From positions 101,001 through 165,000 of the forward strand of contig JAFMOC010000420.1 in NCBI GenBank assembly GCA_019802505.1: a stretch of DNA of 64,000 nt. The letters are read 5' to 3'. A program made the translations under genes and the position numbers. How positions within the stretch are numbered: the stretch's first letter is position 1; every line of letters begins with the position of its first letter. The stretch comes from Corydoras sp. C115 (lineage: Eukaryota; Chordata; Actinopteri; Siluriformes; Callichthyidae). The notes beneath the pieces are model-generated. The model saw nothing but the letters and a program-made list of their open reading frames with translations, did not search any database and was not told the origin of the DNA. Positions 10,101 through 22,213 of this stretch are shown here, piece by piece.

Positions 10101-10920
10101 AATCAGAATCAGGTTTATTTGTCACATATGTAGATATACATGGTACAGCCAGCAGTGAAATTCTTTCTTCTCCACAGAAAGTAAAATTTCTTTAAAAGGA
10201 TAAGAAAAATAGAATAGAATAAAGATAAAATAAAAATAAAATAAAAATTAACTATGTATTTACACTGTGCAAATGGAATTATAAAAGTGGGTTGTGCTTT
10301 TCTGTGCAAATAATGCAGTGCAGGGTTACAAGTTGTTTTAGTTATGAAAGTGTTGGGGGTGGGATTATGTCCGTTTAGTCCTGGTTCAGGGTCTGATTCG
10401 CCTTGGGAAGAAGCTCCTCCTCATCCTCTCTGTGTTTGCCTTCAGGACACGAAAATGCCGTCCTGATGGCAATAGAGTGAAGAGCTTGTTGTCAGGATGA
10501 CTGAAGTCTTCCACAATCTACCAGCACCGCTTCCTGTAGATGGTCTGGAGGTCTGGAAGTGCTACTCAGATGGTGCGTTCGGCCGAACGTACCACCCTTT
10601 GTAGTGACCGTCTGTCCAGATGGGTGCTGTTACTGAACCAGATTATGATGTTCCCTGTGAGGATGCTTTCGACGGTGCAGGAGTAGAAATTATGCAGAAC
10701 CTTGGAGGGCAGTCTGAAGTCTCGTAGACGTCGAAGGTGATAGAGACGCTGACGAGCCTTCTTTGCCAGCTTGTTAATGTGGCAGGATGCGCGATGTGAA
10801 CTCCAAGGTACTTGAAGCTGTCTACCCTTTCTACTGCAGCGCCGTTGATCCTCACAGGGTGGAAGCTCCTTGTTTGTTTGGATCAACGGCGCTGCAGTAG
10901 ATATACTCCCCCTTCAACAA
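10101..10920 (-). mobile_element. Rex1/CR1-type LINE 3' fragment
   Basis: The left end, AATCAGAATCAGGTTTATTTG, is the 3' terminus typical of this LINE group, read on the minus strand. Coding remains at 10886-10566 show KKARQRLYHLRRLRDFRLPSK and NFYSCTVESILTGNIIIWFSN, followed by DRRSLQRVVRSAERT. This is the carboxy-terminal segment after the RT domain. It is 5' truncated at about 10920, as is usual for target-primed insertion. Confidence 0.75.
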
Positions 10921-11177
10921 CAAAAGAGTCTCCATCCATGCTTTTTTTGGGCTTAAATCTTGATGCTGTTAAACCAAGTGTCCTGCCAGCTGGTCAACAC
11001 GCGCAGGAGTCTCAAATCCTCCACAGAGCTACATATTCCAAATAGAGGCTGTTAGCTGTTGGTGAAGTTGTTTTGGCTCGGGACTATAAAGGGAGGAGAA
11101 ATGGACAAAAGTAGTCATTGTCACCCAAAGCGGACATGTTTCGTATACAATGGATGTGAACTGAATCATGGTGTCAT

Positions 11178-11179
<2 letters not shown>

Positions 11180-11209
<30 letters not shown>

Positions 11210-13035
11210 CTCCGTGACCTGTCTGGCACTGTGAAACTCAGGACTGATGTCTGAGTGTCTAAATCAGGCCCAACAGTTTTGATTTTACAAGTGGAGCATA
11301 CAGGCATTTCACCATGATGCTCCACTTGGTATATATTTAACACTTTATTATAAATTCTTTTGGGGATCATATCGGTACAGCAGACACGAAGATAGAAAGG
11401 GAAACAGAAAAAGAAAAAAAAGAGATATATGAAAGTGGTGAGAGGGAAGAAGAAAAGACCAAAAGAAAAAGGAAAAAAAAACAAAATAAAAAAAAAATAT
11501 ATATATATATTCACACACACACATACATACATATGCACAAATATACACATGCTCATTTATATCAACATAAACATCTACATACTATATGTATATCTATATA
11601 TGTATCTACGCATAAATACACATATGCCCATACGCATACATATATAAATACACACACACCCATACCTACATTTACCTTCATATACTAAAATTAATTACAA
11701 CTTCCAGTATAGATATATTTATTTATTTAAACTATTCTTTTAATTGATTTTATAAATTAACGAAAAGAAAGACAATTTTAAGAAACCAGGATCTGAACAC
11801 CTGTTTGTGTGCAGTTGTGAGCATGCAAGTAGATGAAAGATTTCTTCCATATGAATGTCAAATGGGAATTTGTAGTAGTGTCCGCAGGGGAACCCCGGCT
11901 CCGACCCCAAGGCCCGAGGCAGACACCAGGAAGACCAGGGCCAAAGGCACAGCAGAGGTCCTAGGCGCAGCGCCCCCAGGGGTCCCAACGCAGGCACAAC
12001 CACACACCCCACCCCCCCGAACGGACCCGAAGGGAGAGCCGAGGGAAGCCCCCAGCAGCCCCCCGCTGAGCCCCGGGGTCAGCAGCCCCAAGCTCTCAGA
12101 CCCCGCCGGCACCCGCCACCCGCCACGCCGGAGTAGATCCGACCATGTACACGGAGGCCCGGGACCCCGAGGCGCGCCACCCCCCAGCCAGGGCCCCCCG
12201 GGGCCACGGGGCCCAAATTCAACCAGGCAGCCACCAGGCCCAACCAGCACACACACCGGCACCCAGCCCCTGATACCGAGAGCCACCAGCCCACCAGCGG
12301 GCAAAGGGTACAACCCCCCCGGAGGGGAATGCGACGTGGAGGTGAGGGCCACCATTAGGTGGACCCCAGATGATCCAGGAGAGGGGGCAGACCAGGCCCC
12401 AGCCTGACAAATACACATTCACCCACATACGCACTCATACCATCCCACCCTCATACTCACCTCCACTCATTCGAAGTAAACACATACAGTAGACGCCACA
12501 CTCACTCATACTCCCCATACACACTCTATACACACTCTAGGTCCAGGACATGCGCCCGCCCCCTATTGGTGGAAACCCACATCCGGACCCAGAAGGTAAA
12601 CCCATTCTTTCCAGGGTGGAGAGGAGGGGACGGCCAAAGCCATGAACCAGCAAAGCTGTTCCACAGCCCGGGCCGCACCAGACCAGCAGGGCAATCCCCC
12701 GCCACGGTGAGGACCCGCCCCCGACCACCGCCGAGCACCACCAACAGCAAAGCACACACCCCCAGCTGAGCGCCCGCCAGACCCTGGTGACAAGCCCGGC
12801 CAGAGGGACGACCGCACAGCCCAGAGCGATGACCCAAGAATCCAAACAGGCCCAGGGAAGCCAGAACACCGGCCCCGCATCCATCACCCCCCCAAGCCCC
12901 GCAGCACACCCACCACCTCCGCCCCCACCAGATGGACTGCCCCTTACTCTCTTACCCCCCACCACAAGCGGCATAATGGGAAATGGGGGAGTGGGCTTAA
13001 GACCCCCACACACATACCCCCACCCCCAGATATGC
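11180..13035 (-). other. L1 distal 3'UTR with poly(A) tail and microsatellites
   Basis: On the minus strand this runs from a GC-rich, C/A-biased block (13035-11880), through CA- and TA-rich microsatellites (11490-11660), to an AATAAA-like signal near 11349 and a 30-base A tail at 11209-11180. The GC-rich block is open in several frames on both strands, which reflects composition. I see no protein family there. Confidence 0.6.
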
Positions 13036-13039
13036 TGTT

Positions 13040-15830
13040 GGTGCGTGTTGTTTTTAATAATAATAATAATAATACATTTTATTTGATGGCGCCTTTCTGG
13101 ACACTCAAGGTCACCTTACAAAGAAAAAACACTAAAACAACAATAATAAAATCAGTCAATCATAGTAAAAAAAAATTAAGTGAAAAATAAATTAAAAGAT
13201 AGAGGAAATAAAATCAGAGATTATAAGCAATTCTAAAAAGGTGCGTTTTGAGACTCGACTTAAACTGTGATATGGAGTCCAATTTCCTTAAGTCGGGAGG
13301 CAGAGCATTCCATAGTCTAGGGGCAGAGCTACTGAAGGCTCTACCTCCCATGGTGCTAAGGCGCATAGTGGGAACAGAGGCAGAAGATCTCAGTGATCGT
13401 GGGTGAGAGGTAACAGTGATAAGATCTGCGATATACGGAGGAGCAAGGTTATGGATGGCTTTGAAAGTGAGGAGTAATATTTTATAATGAATACGTTGAG
13501 TAACCGGGAGCCAGTGCAACTGATGTAGAACAGGAGAGATATGATGATGAGAAGGAGTTCTTGTGATAATACGTGCTGCTGAGTTCTGAACCATTTGGAG
13601 TTTGTGTAATGATTTCAGAGGAAGACCATAAAGAAGAGAATTACAGTAGTCGAGGCGAGAGGTGACGAGACTATGAACCAGAATAGCAGTAGTGTGAGAA
13701 GAGAGAGAAGGGCGTAGACGATTTATGTTTCGGAGGTGGAAATAAGCTGAGTGAGTGATATTGTTAATGTGTGATTTTAATGACAAGGTGTTATCCAGGA
13801 GGACACCCAAGCTCTTTACCTGAGCAGACAGGGAGACGAAACAGCTGTTGATTGAAAGGGAAAAATTATTTGCTTTAGAGAGGTTAGACTTGGTGCCAAC
13901 AAGGAGTACCTCTGTCTTATCTCCATTTAATTTGAGAAAGTTAAGAGAGAGCCAGGATTTGATGTCAGATAAACAGTTAGTAAGACAGGGTGAGGGAAAA
14001 TTGGAGGAGGGCTTACTCGAGAGGTAGAGCTGGGTGTCATCCGCATAACAATGGAAGTTTATATTATGTTTGCGAAAAATTTTTCCTAGTGGGAGAAGGT
14101 AGACCAGGAAAAGAAGGGGGCCCAAGACTGAGCCTTGGGGCACACCTGTAATGACAGGGGAAGATTGAGAAGTGGAGGTTTTAAGCTGGATAAACTGAGA
14201 GCGATTTGACAGATAAGATTTAAACCAATTAAATGAGGTATGAGTTATCCCAATGGAGGACAATCTATGAAGAAGAGTGGAGTGACAGACAGTGTCGAAG
14301 GCATCGCTCAGGTCCAGAAGAGTGAGAATGGAAAGAAGGCCTGAGTCTGCTGCGCAGAGAAGGTCGTTGGTCACTCTGACAAGAGCTGTTTCTGTGCTAT
14401 GTGCTGATCGAAAACCAGATTGAAATTTTTCATATAAGTCGTTGTGTGATAGATATGAATGGAGTTGAGCTGCTACTACTTTCTCTAGAATTTTTGAGAT
14501 AAATGGGAGATTGGAGATGGGACGTAAATTATTAAAATCAGTCGGATCAGCACCAGGTTTTTTAAGAATCGGGGTAATGGCTGCCATTTTAAAAGCTGGT
14601 GGTACAGTCCCAGTCGTGAGGGAGGAATGAATAATAGCAGTGATAAGAGGAAGCAGAGAAGGAAGACATGATTTGACCAATGTTGTGGGGAGAGGATCCA
14701 ATGTGCTGGAAGATAACTTAGCAGTGGAGATAAGATAAGAAACTTCAGAAATAGGAGGAAGAGAGAAAGATGAAAGATAGGTTAAATGAAGAGGATACAG
14801 AGATTCGGTGACAGTTGTAGGTGTAGGCTGAGTGCCAAAAGATTTGTAGATGTTCTCGATTTTCTCATTAAAGAAGGACATAAGAGAATTACAGAAGGTA
14901 GTAGTGCATAGGTACTGTGGAAAAGAATCTGGAGCCCGGACGGATTTGTTATAGAATGCATAGAGTGATCTAGTGTTACCGTTCATAGAATCAATTTGAG
15001 CAGCGTAATAGTTAGATTTAGCTTGTAATAAGGAGCCCTTATAATGAAGCATATGGTCCTTGTACAAGTCCTTGTGAACAGACAGACCAGTTTTCCTCAT
15101 CAGACGCTCATATTGTCGTCATTTAGTTTTCAGGAGCCGAAGCTCAGACGTGAACCAGGGGGCCGAGCGTGAGAAATTAACCATACGTGATTTCAACGGA
15201 GCCAAGGAGTCGAGGCTGGCCTGAAGACCAGTATTATATAATGTCACTAGTTCATCTAGATCCATTTGTTGATGGGAGTCCAAATGGGAAGTGATACTGG
15301 AAGAGAGTAATGTTAGATCAATATCCCTGATATTGCGGTAGGAGATGAGACGGGAAGGTTTGGTAGAAGAAAGAGGAAGATTAATATTAAAGGAGACAAG
15401 AGAGTGGTCAGATACAGCTATGTCTTCAACTGAACTGTTTAAAGGAGCGACGCCTGTGCAACAGACGAGGTCCAAAATGTGACCTTTAGCATGGGTGGGA
15501 ATGTCAATAAACTGTTGTAGACCGAAGCTCTCCAAACATAATATGAAGTCTTTAGTCAGGGGATTATTGGTACTGTCCATATGAATGTTAAAATCGCCCA
15601 TGACTATAATAGCAGGTGAGAGAGTGATTAGGTGAGTAAGCAGCGCAGCAAAGTCCTGAAGAATGTCTTTGTTACTTTTCGGGGGCCGGTAGATGTTGGC
15701 GATGATAGTTGGCGTGGAGCCAGCTAGACGACATATCTGTGCCTCGAAAGAGTCGAAAACGGGCGCAGGCACCGGAGTAACTTTCAGTTCCTCCCGGTGA
15801 AAAGGTGCAAGGTGCAATTAAAAGGGGGAG
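13040..15830 (-). mobile_element. L2-clade LINE inserted in the L1 3'UTR
   Basis: The 3' end lies at the left: an (AAT)n run at 13056-13074 next to TTTATTTGATGGCGCCTTTCTGG, a typical L2 terminus. The 5' end is truncated inside the endonuclease domain near 15830. L1 3'UTR sequence flanks it on both sides (to 13035 and from about 15840), so it landed after the L1. No clear target-site duplication could be read. Confidence 0.85.
13214..15817 (-). pseudogene. L2 endonuclease-reverse transcriptase polyprotein, one stop codon
   Basis: The first third is the C-terminal half of an APE-type endonuclease (ANIYRPP, VMGDFNIH, and the SDHSLVSF histidine motif). The rest is an L2 RT with LKKPGADP, RPISNLPFISKILEKVV, FQSGFRSAHSTETAL, LLDLSDAFDTV, GVPQGSVLGPLLF and the catalytic CYADDTQLYL. 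It ends with WNALPPDLR and LKTHLFR. Reading is continuous across 2.6 kb except for one TGA at 15119-15121. The 5' part of the endonuclease is missing and no ATG begins the frame, so the copy could not act alone. It is one of the best preserved ORFs in the window. Confidence 0.9.
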
Positions 15831-15839
15831 GAGGGGGAG

Positions 15840-16598
15840 GTCGGCACATGACCCAGAAATGTGCACCCCCACTCCAGCCCAAAACCCTAAGTGTCTATGT
15901 GTAATGTTGGGAGCAGGCCCAGGCGACAGTGGTGAGACTGCTTAGCAGCCCCACCCACTGCACGCCACAGAATACCCACTCCCAAGGCCCTATATGTGAG
16001 TGTCATGAGAGTGTTAAGAGTAAATGTCTAGGGTGTATAATAAAATTGGGGTCCAGGTGGTCATGGAACCCCAAAGCCCTACATGAGTGGAATCGAAATA
16101 AAGACGATGGAGGGATGTGACGAGGGATGGGGAGAAACAAGGGAGCCAGCCCCCCACTGACCCCAGTAGGCTCCCCCGTTCCCCGAGACCCACCCATGGA
16201 GGGAGGCCTCAGTGCCCCTGCCCCAAGGCAGACGGTGCACCACGCCAGTTTGGGTAGCAAGAGGCCATGAATGGGCTCTGTCCATTCATGGCCTCTTGCT
16301 ACCCTACCCTTGCTACCCTGCTGGCACTGAGGCCTCCCTCCATGGGGCACTGAGGCCGCCAGCTGAGCCTGCGCCCGCGCCCGCGGCCACAGCCACCAAC
16401 CACCCCAGACCCGCACGCAGCCACTAGAGGCCTCCCCCCCCCCCCACGAGGCCTGCCCCGGGCGGAGAGCGGCAGCGCCCCCACCCAAGTACCCCCACCG
16501 ACCCAGCCCCCAGGTTCCCCCGGACGCCCCCAAACCCCGACACCCCCCAACATCAGCCACGGTGCCCACAGGACGAGAGCCAGGACCCCCCACCCATT
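15840..16598 (-). other. L1 proximal 3'UTR
   Basis: GC-rich sequence following the L1 ORF2 stop, rich in CCCC runs on the plus strand. It corresponds in position and composition to 63523-64000 in the sense L1. It contains the inverted repeat described separately. Confidence 0.6.
16193..16350. repeat. Long inverted repeat (hairpin) in the L1 3'UTR
   Basis: Positions 16252-16274 and 16282-16304 are perfect reverse complements (23 bp arms, 7-bp loop GCTCTGT). Outside them, CCCATGGAGGGAGGCCTCAG at 16193-16212 pairs with its reverse complement around 16328-16347, separated from the inner arms by unequal unpaired segments. The whole could fold into a stem of over 40 paired bases. An inverted duplication within the UTR is the simplest origin. 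Confidence 0.85.
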
Positions 16599-19500
16599 CT
16601 ATGTGACCGAGTCGATCAGGGAAGACCAAAGAGATGGATCTGATGTGGCAGCAGAGGTTGTCTCAAGACTAATGTGATCTAACAAAAGATTTTTATACTG
16701 ATTAATACTAAGAGCGTTTTTGTTTTTCCAATTCGTAAGTATAGTTTTCTTTGCAATACATAAGGCCGTGAAAATCACATGAGATCTATTTTTCTCTAAA
16801 GTGACATCATCTAATTTAGCCAATAAGCAAACAGACGGAGATAGTGGAATATTACATTGCAGACAAGTCTTCACATACCCGAGCCCAGAACCTCTGAACA
16901 GGTGGACAAAACCAGAGAGCATGCATGTAATCATCAGGTATGTTTCCTGACCTGTATAATGTACTCTATAAAGAAGTTTATATTGTATTAATTGTAAATT
17001 GGCGTTTCTAGTCATTTTGAAAGGTCTTAAACATATTTGAGACCAAATGTCTTGTTCATAGTAAACTGACAAGTCTGATTCTCATTTCCCAATAGGAAGT
17101 GATATTGAGCAGTCTATTCTAGATATTAACTTGTAAATTTGCGATAGTAATTTGGGGGGTTTAAGATTATTAAATTCTGAAACAGCTAATGGTGTTTCTA
17201 ATCTAGTTTTATTGAGCTTAAATTTATTTTTTAGTATAGATTTAATTTGCTGATATTCTAAAAATAGTTTTTTGTCAATGCCATATTGTGTTATTAATCT
17301 GTCAAATGGTATAAAATCTATACCCTCAAAAATATGTTCCAGGTATTCAATTCCGTTACTTCTCGATTTTGGGAAGTTTAACATAGCATTTTGTTGTAGG
17401 ATGTCAGGATTGTTCCAGATGGGTGTTTTTTTTGCATGGGATTATTGAAGACTTAGTCATTTTAAGAAACTCCAACCATGCTGTCAGGGATGAGCTTATA
17501 TTAATGTTTTTAAAGCATACATGTCATTTTATATTTGGGCTGATGAATGGAAGATCCGAAATCTTGATATTCTGACATAAAGCTTGTTCAGTGTCTAACC
17601 AGGATTCATCTAATGGGCTATGTTTTAACCATTTTGAAATATATTGTAACCTGTTAGCTAAGAAGTAATGATAAAAGTTAGGAAGTTCTAGACCTCTCTT
17701 GGCTTTAGTTTTCTGTAATGATTTTAAGCTAATACGTTGGGTTTTGTTTTTCCAAAGGAATTTTGAGATGAACGAATCCAGTGATCTAAACCAGTGCGGT
17801 GGAGGCTTATTTGGAGTCATTGAGAATAAATAGTTTATTCTAGGTAGCACTATCATTTTAATTGAGGCAACTCTCCCCATGAGTGATATGGGTAGTGATT
17901 TCCATCTATTGAGATCATCTTCAATTTTCTTTAAGAGCGGAATGTGATTCAGTTTTACTAAGTCTTCCAATCTAGGAGAAATATTAATACCCAAATATAC
18001 AATGTTTCCTGACTGTAATTTGGTAGTAAGAGGATTGTTAAATGAGCAGTTTATTGGAAGAACTGTAGATTTTAACCAATTTATAGAATAATCTGATACT
18101 TTAGAAAAAGAGTTAATTAATGTAATAACCTGAGATAGAGAGTTCTCCGAATGTTGAAGAAAAAGTAAAACATCATCAGCATAGAGACTAATTTTATGCT
18201 CTATGTTCTTGCATTGTATGCCTTTAATATCTGTAGTTTGCCTGATAGCAGCCGTTAAAGGCTCAATGAAAATAGCAAATAATGATGGAGAAAGTGGGCA
18301 ACCCTGCCGGGTGCCCCTTTGGAGACAAAAGCTAGAGGATGTTTGGTTATTTGTTCTAACACATGCCATTGGTGAGCTATATAAAATTTTTAACCAATTA
18401 ATGAAGTAGTTTCCAAAGCCAAATTTTTGTAAGATTGTGAATAAGAATTTCCAGTTTACTCTATCAAAAGTTTTTTCTGCATCTAGGGACAATATAGCAG
18501 TTATAGTTCATATTTTTGGGAAGTCTACCATTTTTGTCAGTTTCCTGCAGCATTCTGCAAAATATTGGCCCTAAGATTTTCAAAAATATTTTGTAGAATT
18601 CTGCCGGGAATCCGTCCGGCCCAGGAGCCTTTTTATTAGGCATGCTTTGGACGGCTTTTTGAGGTTTAGCTGCTGTCAGTGGGGAGTCCAGCTCTATTAC
18701 TTGACTACTGGATAATTTGGGGAGTGATATTTTATCTAAAAATTGATTAATGCCTGTATCTGATGGGTTTATCTGGGGTGAATATAGAGCTTTGTAGACG
18801 TCTCTGAAAATATTATTTATACTTCCAGGATCATAAACTATGCTCCCAGTTATGTCTTTAACACCAGATATGGTTGTTTTTTCCTTATTTATTTTGAGCT
18901 GGTTTGCTAAAGATTTGTTTCCATGTTCAAAGTTATCAATTCTAAGTCTTTGTATTAGGAATTTAGTTTTTTTTTTTTGGTAAGTTCGTTTAATTCTAAT
19001 TTTGCTTTGCGCAATTTGTCCAGGATTTCCTCGTCTTGAGGGGCTCCTAATAATTTAATGACTTCTTCTAATTCCTGAATACGTTTAGTTTCTTTTTTCT
19101 TTTTATGTGATGAGAATGATATTATTTTACCTCTCATTACTGCTTTCCCTGCTTCCAAGAGAATAGACGCTGGAATTCCAGGTAAAGGGCCATTCTTCTT
19201 TAAAATATTTGATAAAATCTACATCATTGAGCAATGATGTATTAAGTCTCCAATTTATATTTTTTGGAATTTCTTTCCTGATTATTAAAGTTAAAGAGAC
19301 AGGAGCATGATCACTGACAGCAACGTCTTACTAAATAAAAAGTAATCCAGACGAGAGTAAGAGTGATGAGCATGTGAGAAAAAAGTATATTCTCGTTGGT
19401 TTGGGTGAAAAGACCGCCATGCGTCGCAAAGTCCATAATCAAACATGTATTCTTTGACTATGTTTATAGACTGCCAACTGTGCTGAGTTCCTGCTGTGCT

Positions 19501-19959
19501 AAGCCTGTCCATGTCTTCGTTTAGAGCAAAGTTGAGGTCACCTCCAAGAAGCATTGAGCAATCCGAGTGATCAGATAGTGTAGAGATAAAATTGTGAAAG
19601 AAAGAGCTATTATCGATGTTTGGACCGTATATGCTGACAATACATAACTTGTGATTATGTATAGATAACTTTATTATTATGTATCTACCCTCTGGGTCTG
19701 TGACTGTGACTATTATTGAATAATTAATATTTTTGTGTATTAATATTGCTACTCCCCTTTGTCTTGAGCTATAACAAGCAGAAAAAACAACAGGATACTC
19801 CGATGATTTAAGATCATCTGCAGTTGTGGCAGATTTATGAATCTCCTGTAATAAGACAACCTCTGCCTTTAGTCTTTTAAGCTGGTTAAGGATACTAATT
19901 CTTTTCTGTTGTGTACTGGCTCCATTAACATTCCATGAGACAAATCTTATTGTGGCCAT
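16599..19959 (-). pseudogene. L1 ORF2 (endonuclease-reverse transcriptase), multiply broken
   Basis: Starts at the ATG at 19959 with FVSWNVNG and LQEIHKSA (endonuclease Asn and Glu motifs), then YGPN, GGDLNFAL and YSRLDYFL. Frame breaks near 19310 by a deletion. A lysine/glutamate-rich linker follows, then RT pieces at 18492-17524 with LDAEKTFDRVNW, RGTRQGCPLSPSLFAIF and the catalytic YADDVLLFL. Further broken segments at 17384-17082 and 17072-16599 form the C-terminal region. Several frameshifts and stops make it non-functional. It is homologous to 59839-63522. Confidence 0.88.
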
Positions 19960-20454
19960 AGTGGCGTTAGTGTGATTTGAGTAAAGAATGCGGTTAAAGT
20001 TGAACCATGCATGTCACGATAGAGATAGAGAGACCATTACTTATTTGGCATTACATTAGTTGGCATTAATACGCATTGTTAATGCTTGTGTTTGCCAAAC
20101 TGGAAATTTAGATGCAGTGTCAGATACCAGAAAAAAATTAAAAAATTAAAGGGTGTTGGATGTGAAAGAAAATGAGATATATCAGGTTGCCTTGTGAAGT
20201 ATTTGTGTGTGTGGTTTCGCATGCTTTTTAAAAAGGAGAAAAAAGAAAAAAAAAAGTGAGAGAAAGGTGTATTAACAGAAAGAAAGAAAAAATAAAAGAA
20301 AAGGAAGGAAGAAGGAAAAAAACAAAAACACAGCCCTGAACCTGCTCACCTCCATCAGTGAAAGCATTATACAGAGATGTGCGTTGTTTATCTTTACCAA
20401 TAAATTTGCTTTTTTAACTAATTACTTTATATATTAGGACTAACCTAAGCTATC

Positions 20455-21116
20455 CTAATTAAGCCACGGGGTGACCTCTCTATCCCTGTACAGCTGACCA
20501 TTTACATATAGTTTATCTACAGCCACTGTAGCTCGGATACCTTCAGTAATGTATTTCTTCCTGATTGGGAATAATACTCGCCTCCTATCGAGAATCTCTT
20601 TTGGGAATTGATCATTCACACTGTAATGTGTACCACACAGCTCTCTGCCCTGACTCGTTACCTGCTCTTTCTATTTAAAGTGCTCGAATTTAGCAACAAT
20701 GGGTTGAGGACGCTTGTTATCGGGCTTTTTGCCGCCGAGCCGGTGAACACGATGAAAAGTAATGTTTTTTACCGTCTCAGATGGAAGTTTCAGCTGCTGC
20801 TGGATGAACTCACGAACTGGAGTTTCTGCGTCCTCTTCAGCTTGCTCTGCAATTCCACTGAAAACCAGGTTGTCTCTCATGCTTCGTGTTTGTATATCAA
20901 TGATGGATTCTCTCAATTTCCTATTTTCGTCGGATAGTTTATTCATCCCATCGGACAGTTGTTTAACGTTGTCCCGCAGCGCTTGGTTCTCAGCAGTGAG
21001 TGACACAACCTGCTCCTGACTGTATTCCAAAGATTCTCTTAATTTTTGGAATTCTTGGTGCAAAATTTCTACCAAGGTGAGCCGGGCATCCAGATTGGAT
21101 AACTTCTTGTCAATGG
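20455..21116 (-). pseudogene. L1 ORF1p C-terminal part, duplicated copy with a stop
   Basis: Reads as ORF1p from the coiled-coil onset (QEFQKLRESLEYSQEQVVSL) through the RRM-like stretch RDNLVFSGIAE and KNITFHRVHRLGGKK. A TAG about 20675 interrupts it where copy 2 has a CAG codon, and the C-terminal domain follows in frame. The N-terminal end is cut by the Rex3 fragment at 21119. This is the copy nearest ORF2, so it is the one that would be bicistronic with it. Confidence 0.85.
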
Positions 21117-21118
21117 AA

Positions 21119-21352
21119 TGGAGTTGCCCATGGTGAGAGGCGTCGGGCAGGTGTGGGCTTTCTCGTGGCCCCCCGGCTTGACGCGTGCATGTTGGGGTTT
21201 TCTCCGGTGGACGAGAGGGTAGTTTCCCTACGCCTTCGGGTTGGGGAACGGGTACTGACTGTTGTCTGCGCTTATGCGCCGAACGGCAGTTCAGAGTACC
21301 CAGCCTTCTTGGAGTCTGTGGGGGGGGGTACTGGAAAGTGCTCCCCCTGGAG
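21119..21352 (+). mobile_element. Rex3/RTE 5' fragment left by the tandem duplication
   Basis: Repeats the first ~235 bp of the Rex3 element at 22214 (VAPRLDACMLGFSPVDERV region) and stops abruptly at CTCCCCCTGGAG, where unit 2 begins. It is not a separate insertion. Confidence 0.85.
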
Positions 21353-21549
21353 CGAGAGAAAGGTGTATTAACAGAAAGAAAGAAAAAAAGAAAGAAAAGG
21401 AAAGAAAAAGGAAAAAAACAAAAACACAGCCCTGAACCTGCTCACCTCCATCAGTGAAAGCATTATACAGAGATGTGCGTTTTTTATCTTTACCAATAAA
21501 TTTGCTTTTTAACTAATTACTTTATATATTAGGACTAACCTAAGCTATC

Positions 21550-22211
21550 CTAATTAAGCCACGGGGTGACCTCTCTATCCCTGTACAGCTGACCATTTAC
21601 ATATAGTTTATCTACAGCCACTGTAGCTCGGATACCTTCAGTAATGTATTTCTTCCTGATTGGGAATAATACTCGCCTCCTATCGAGAATCTCTTTAGGG
21701 AATTGATCATTCACACTGTAATGTGTACCACACAGCTCTCTGCCCTGACTCGTTACCTGCTCTTTCTGTTTAAAGTGCTCGAATTTAGCAACAATGGGTT
21801 GAGGACGCTTGTTATCGGGCTTTTTGCCGCCGAGCCGGTGAACACGATGAAAAGTAATGTTTTTTACCGTCTCAGATGGAAGTTTCAGCTGCTGCTGGAT
21901 GAACTCACGAACTGGAGTTTCTGCGTCCTCTTCAGCTCGCTCTGCAATTCCACTGAAAACCAGGTTGTCTCTCATGCTTCGTGTTTGTATATCAAGGATG
22001 GATTCTCTCATTTTCCTATTTTCGTCGGATAGTTTATTCATCCCATCGGACAGTTGTTTAACGTTGTCCCGCAGCGCTTGGTTCTCAGCAGTGAGTGACA
22101 CAACCTGCTCCTGACTGTATTCCAAAGATTCTCTTAATTTTTGGAATTCTTGGTGCAAAATTTCTACCAAGGTGAGCCGGGCATCCAGATTGGATAATTT
22201 CTTGTCAATGG
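21550..22211 (-). pseudogene. L1 ORF1p, C-terminal part, open copy
   Basis: Open from the Rex3 junction to its stop at 21550: coiled coil (heptad-like Leu/Asn-rich region), RRM-type motif DNLVFSGIAERAEEDAE, basic RLGGKKPDNKRPQPIVAKFE, and a C-terminal domain with LFPIRKKYITEGIRATVAVD. L1 ORF1p is an RNA-binding trimer that packages L1 RNA in the cytoplasm. It lacks the N-terminal segment, which lies across the Rex3 insert at 24984-25075, so it cannot be translated from its own start. Confidence 0.87.
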
Positions 22212-22213
22212 AA

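Noticed and set aside
11805..12910. Long Pro/Gly/Arg-rich frames on both strands
   Set aside because: They overlap in several frames at once, lack family motifs and lie within the GC-rich L1 3'UTR. Composition explains them.
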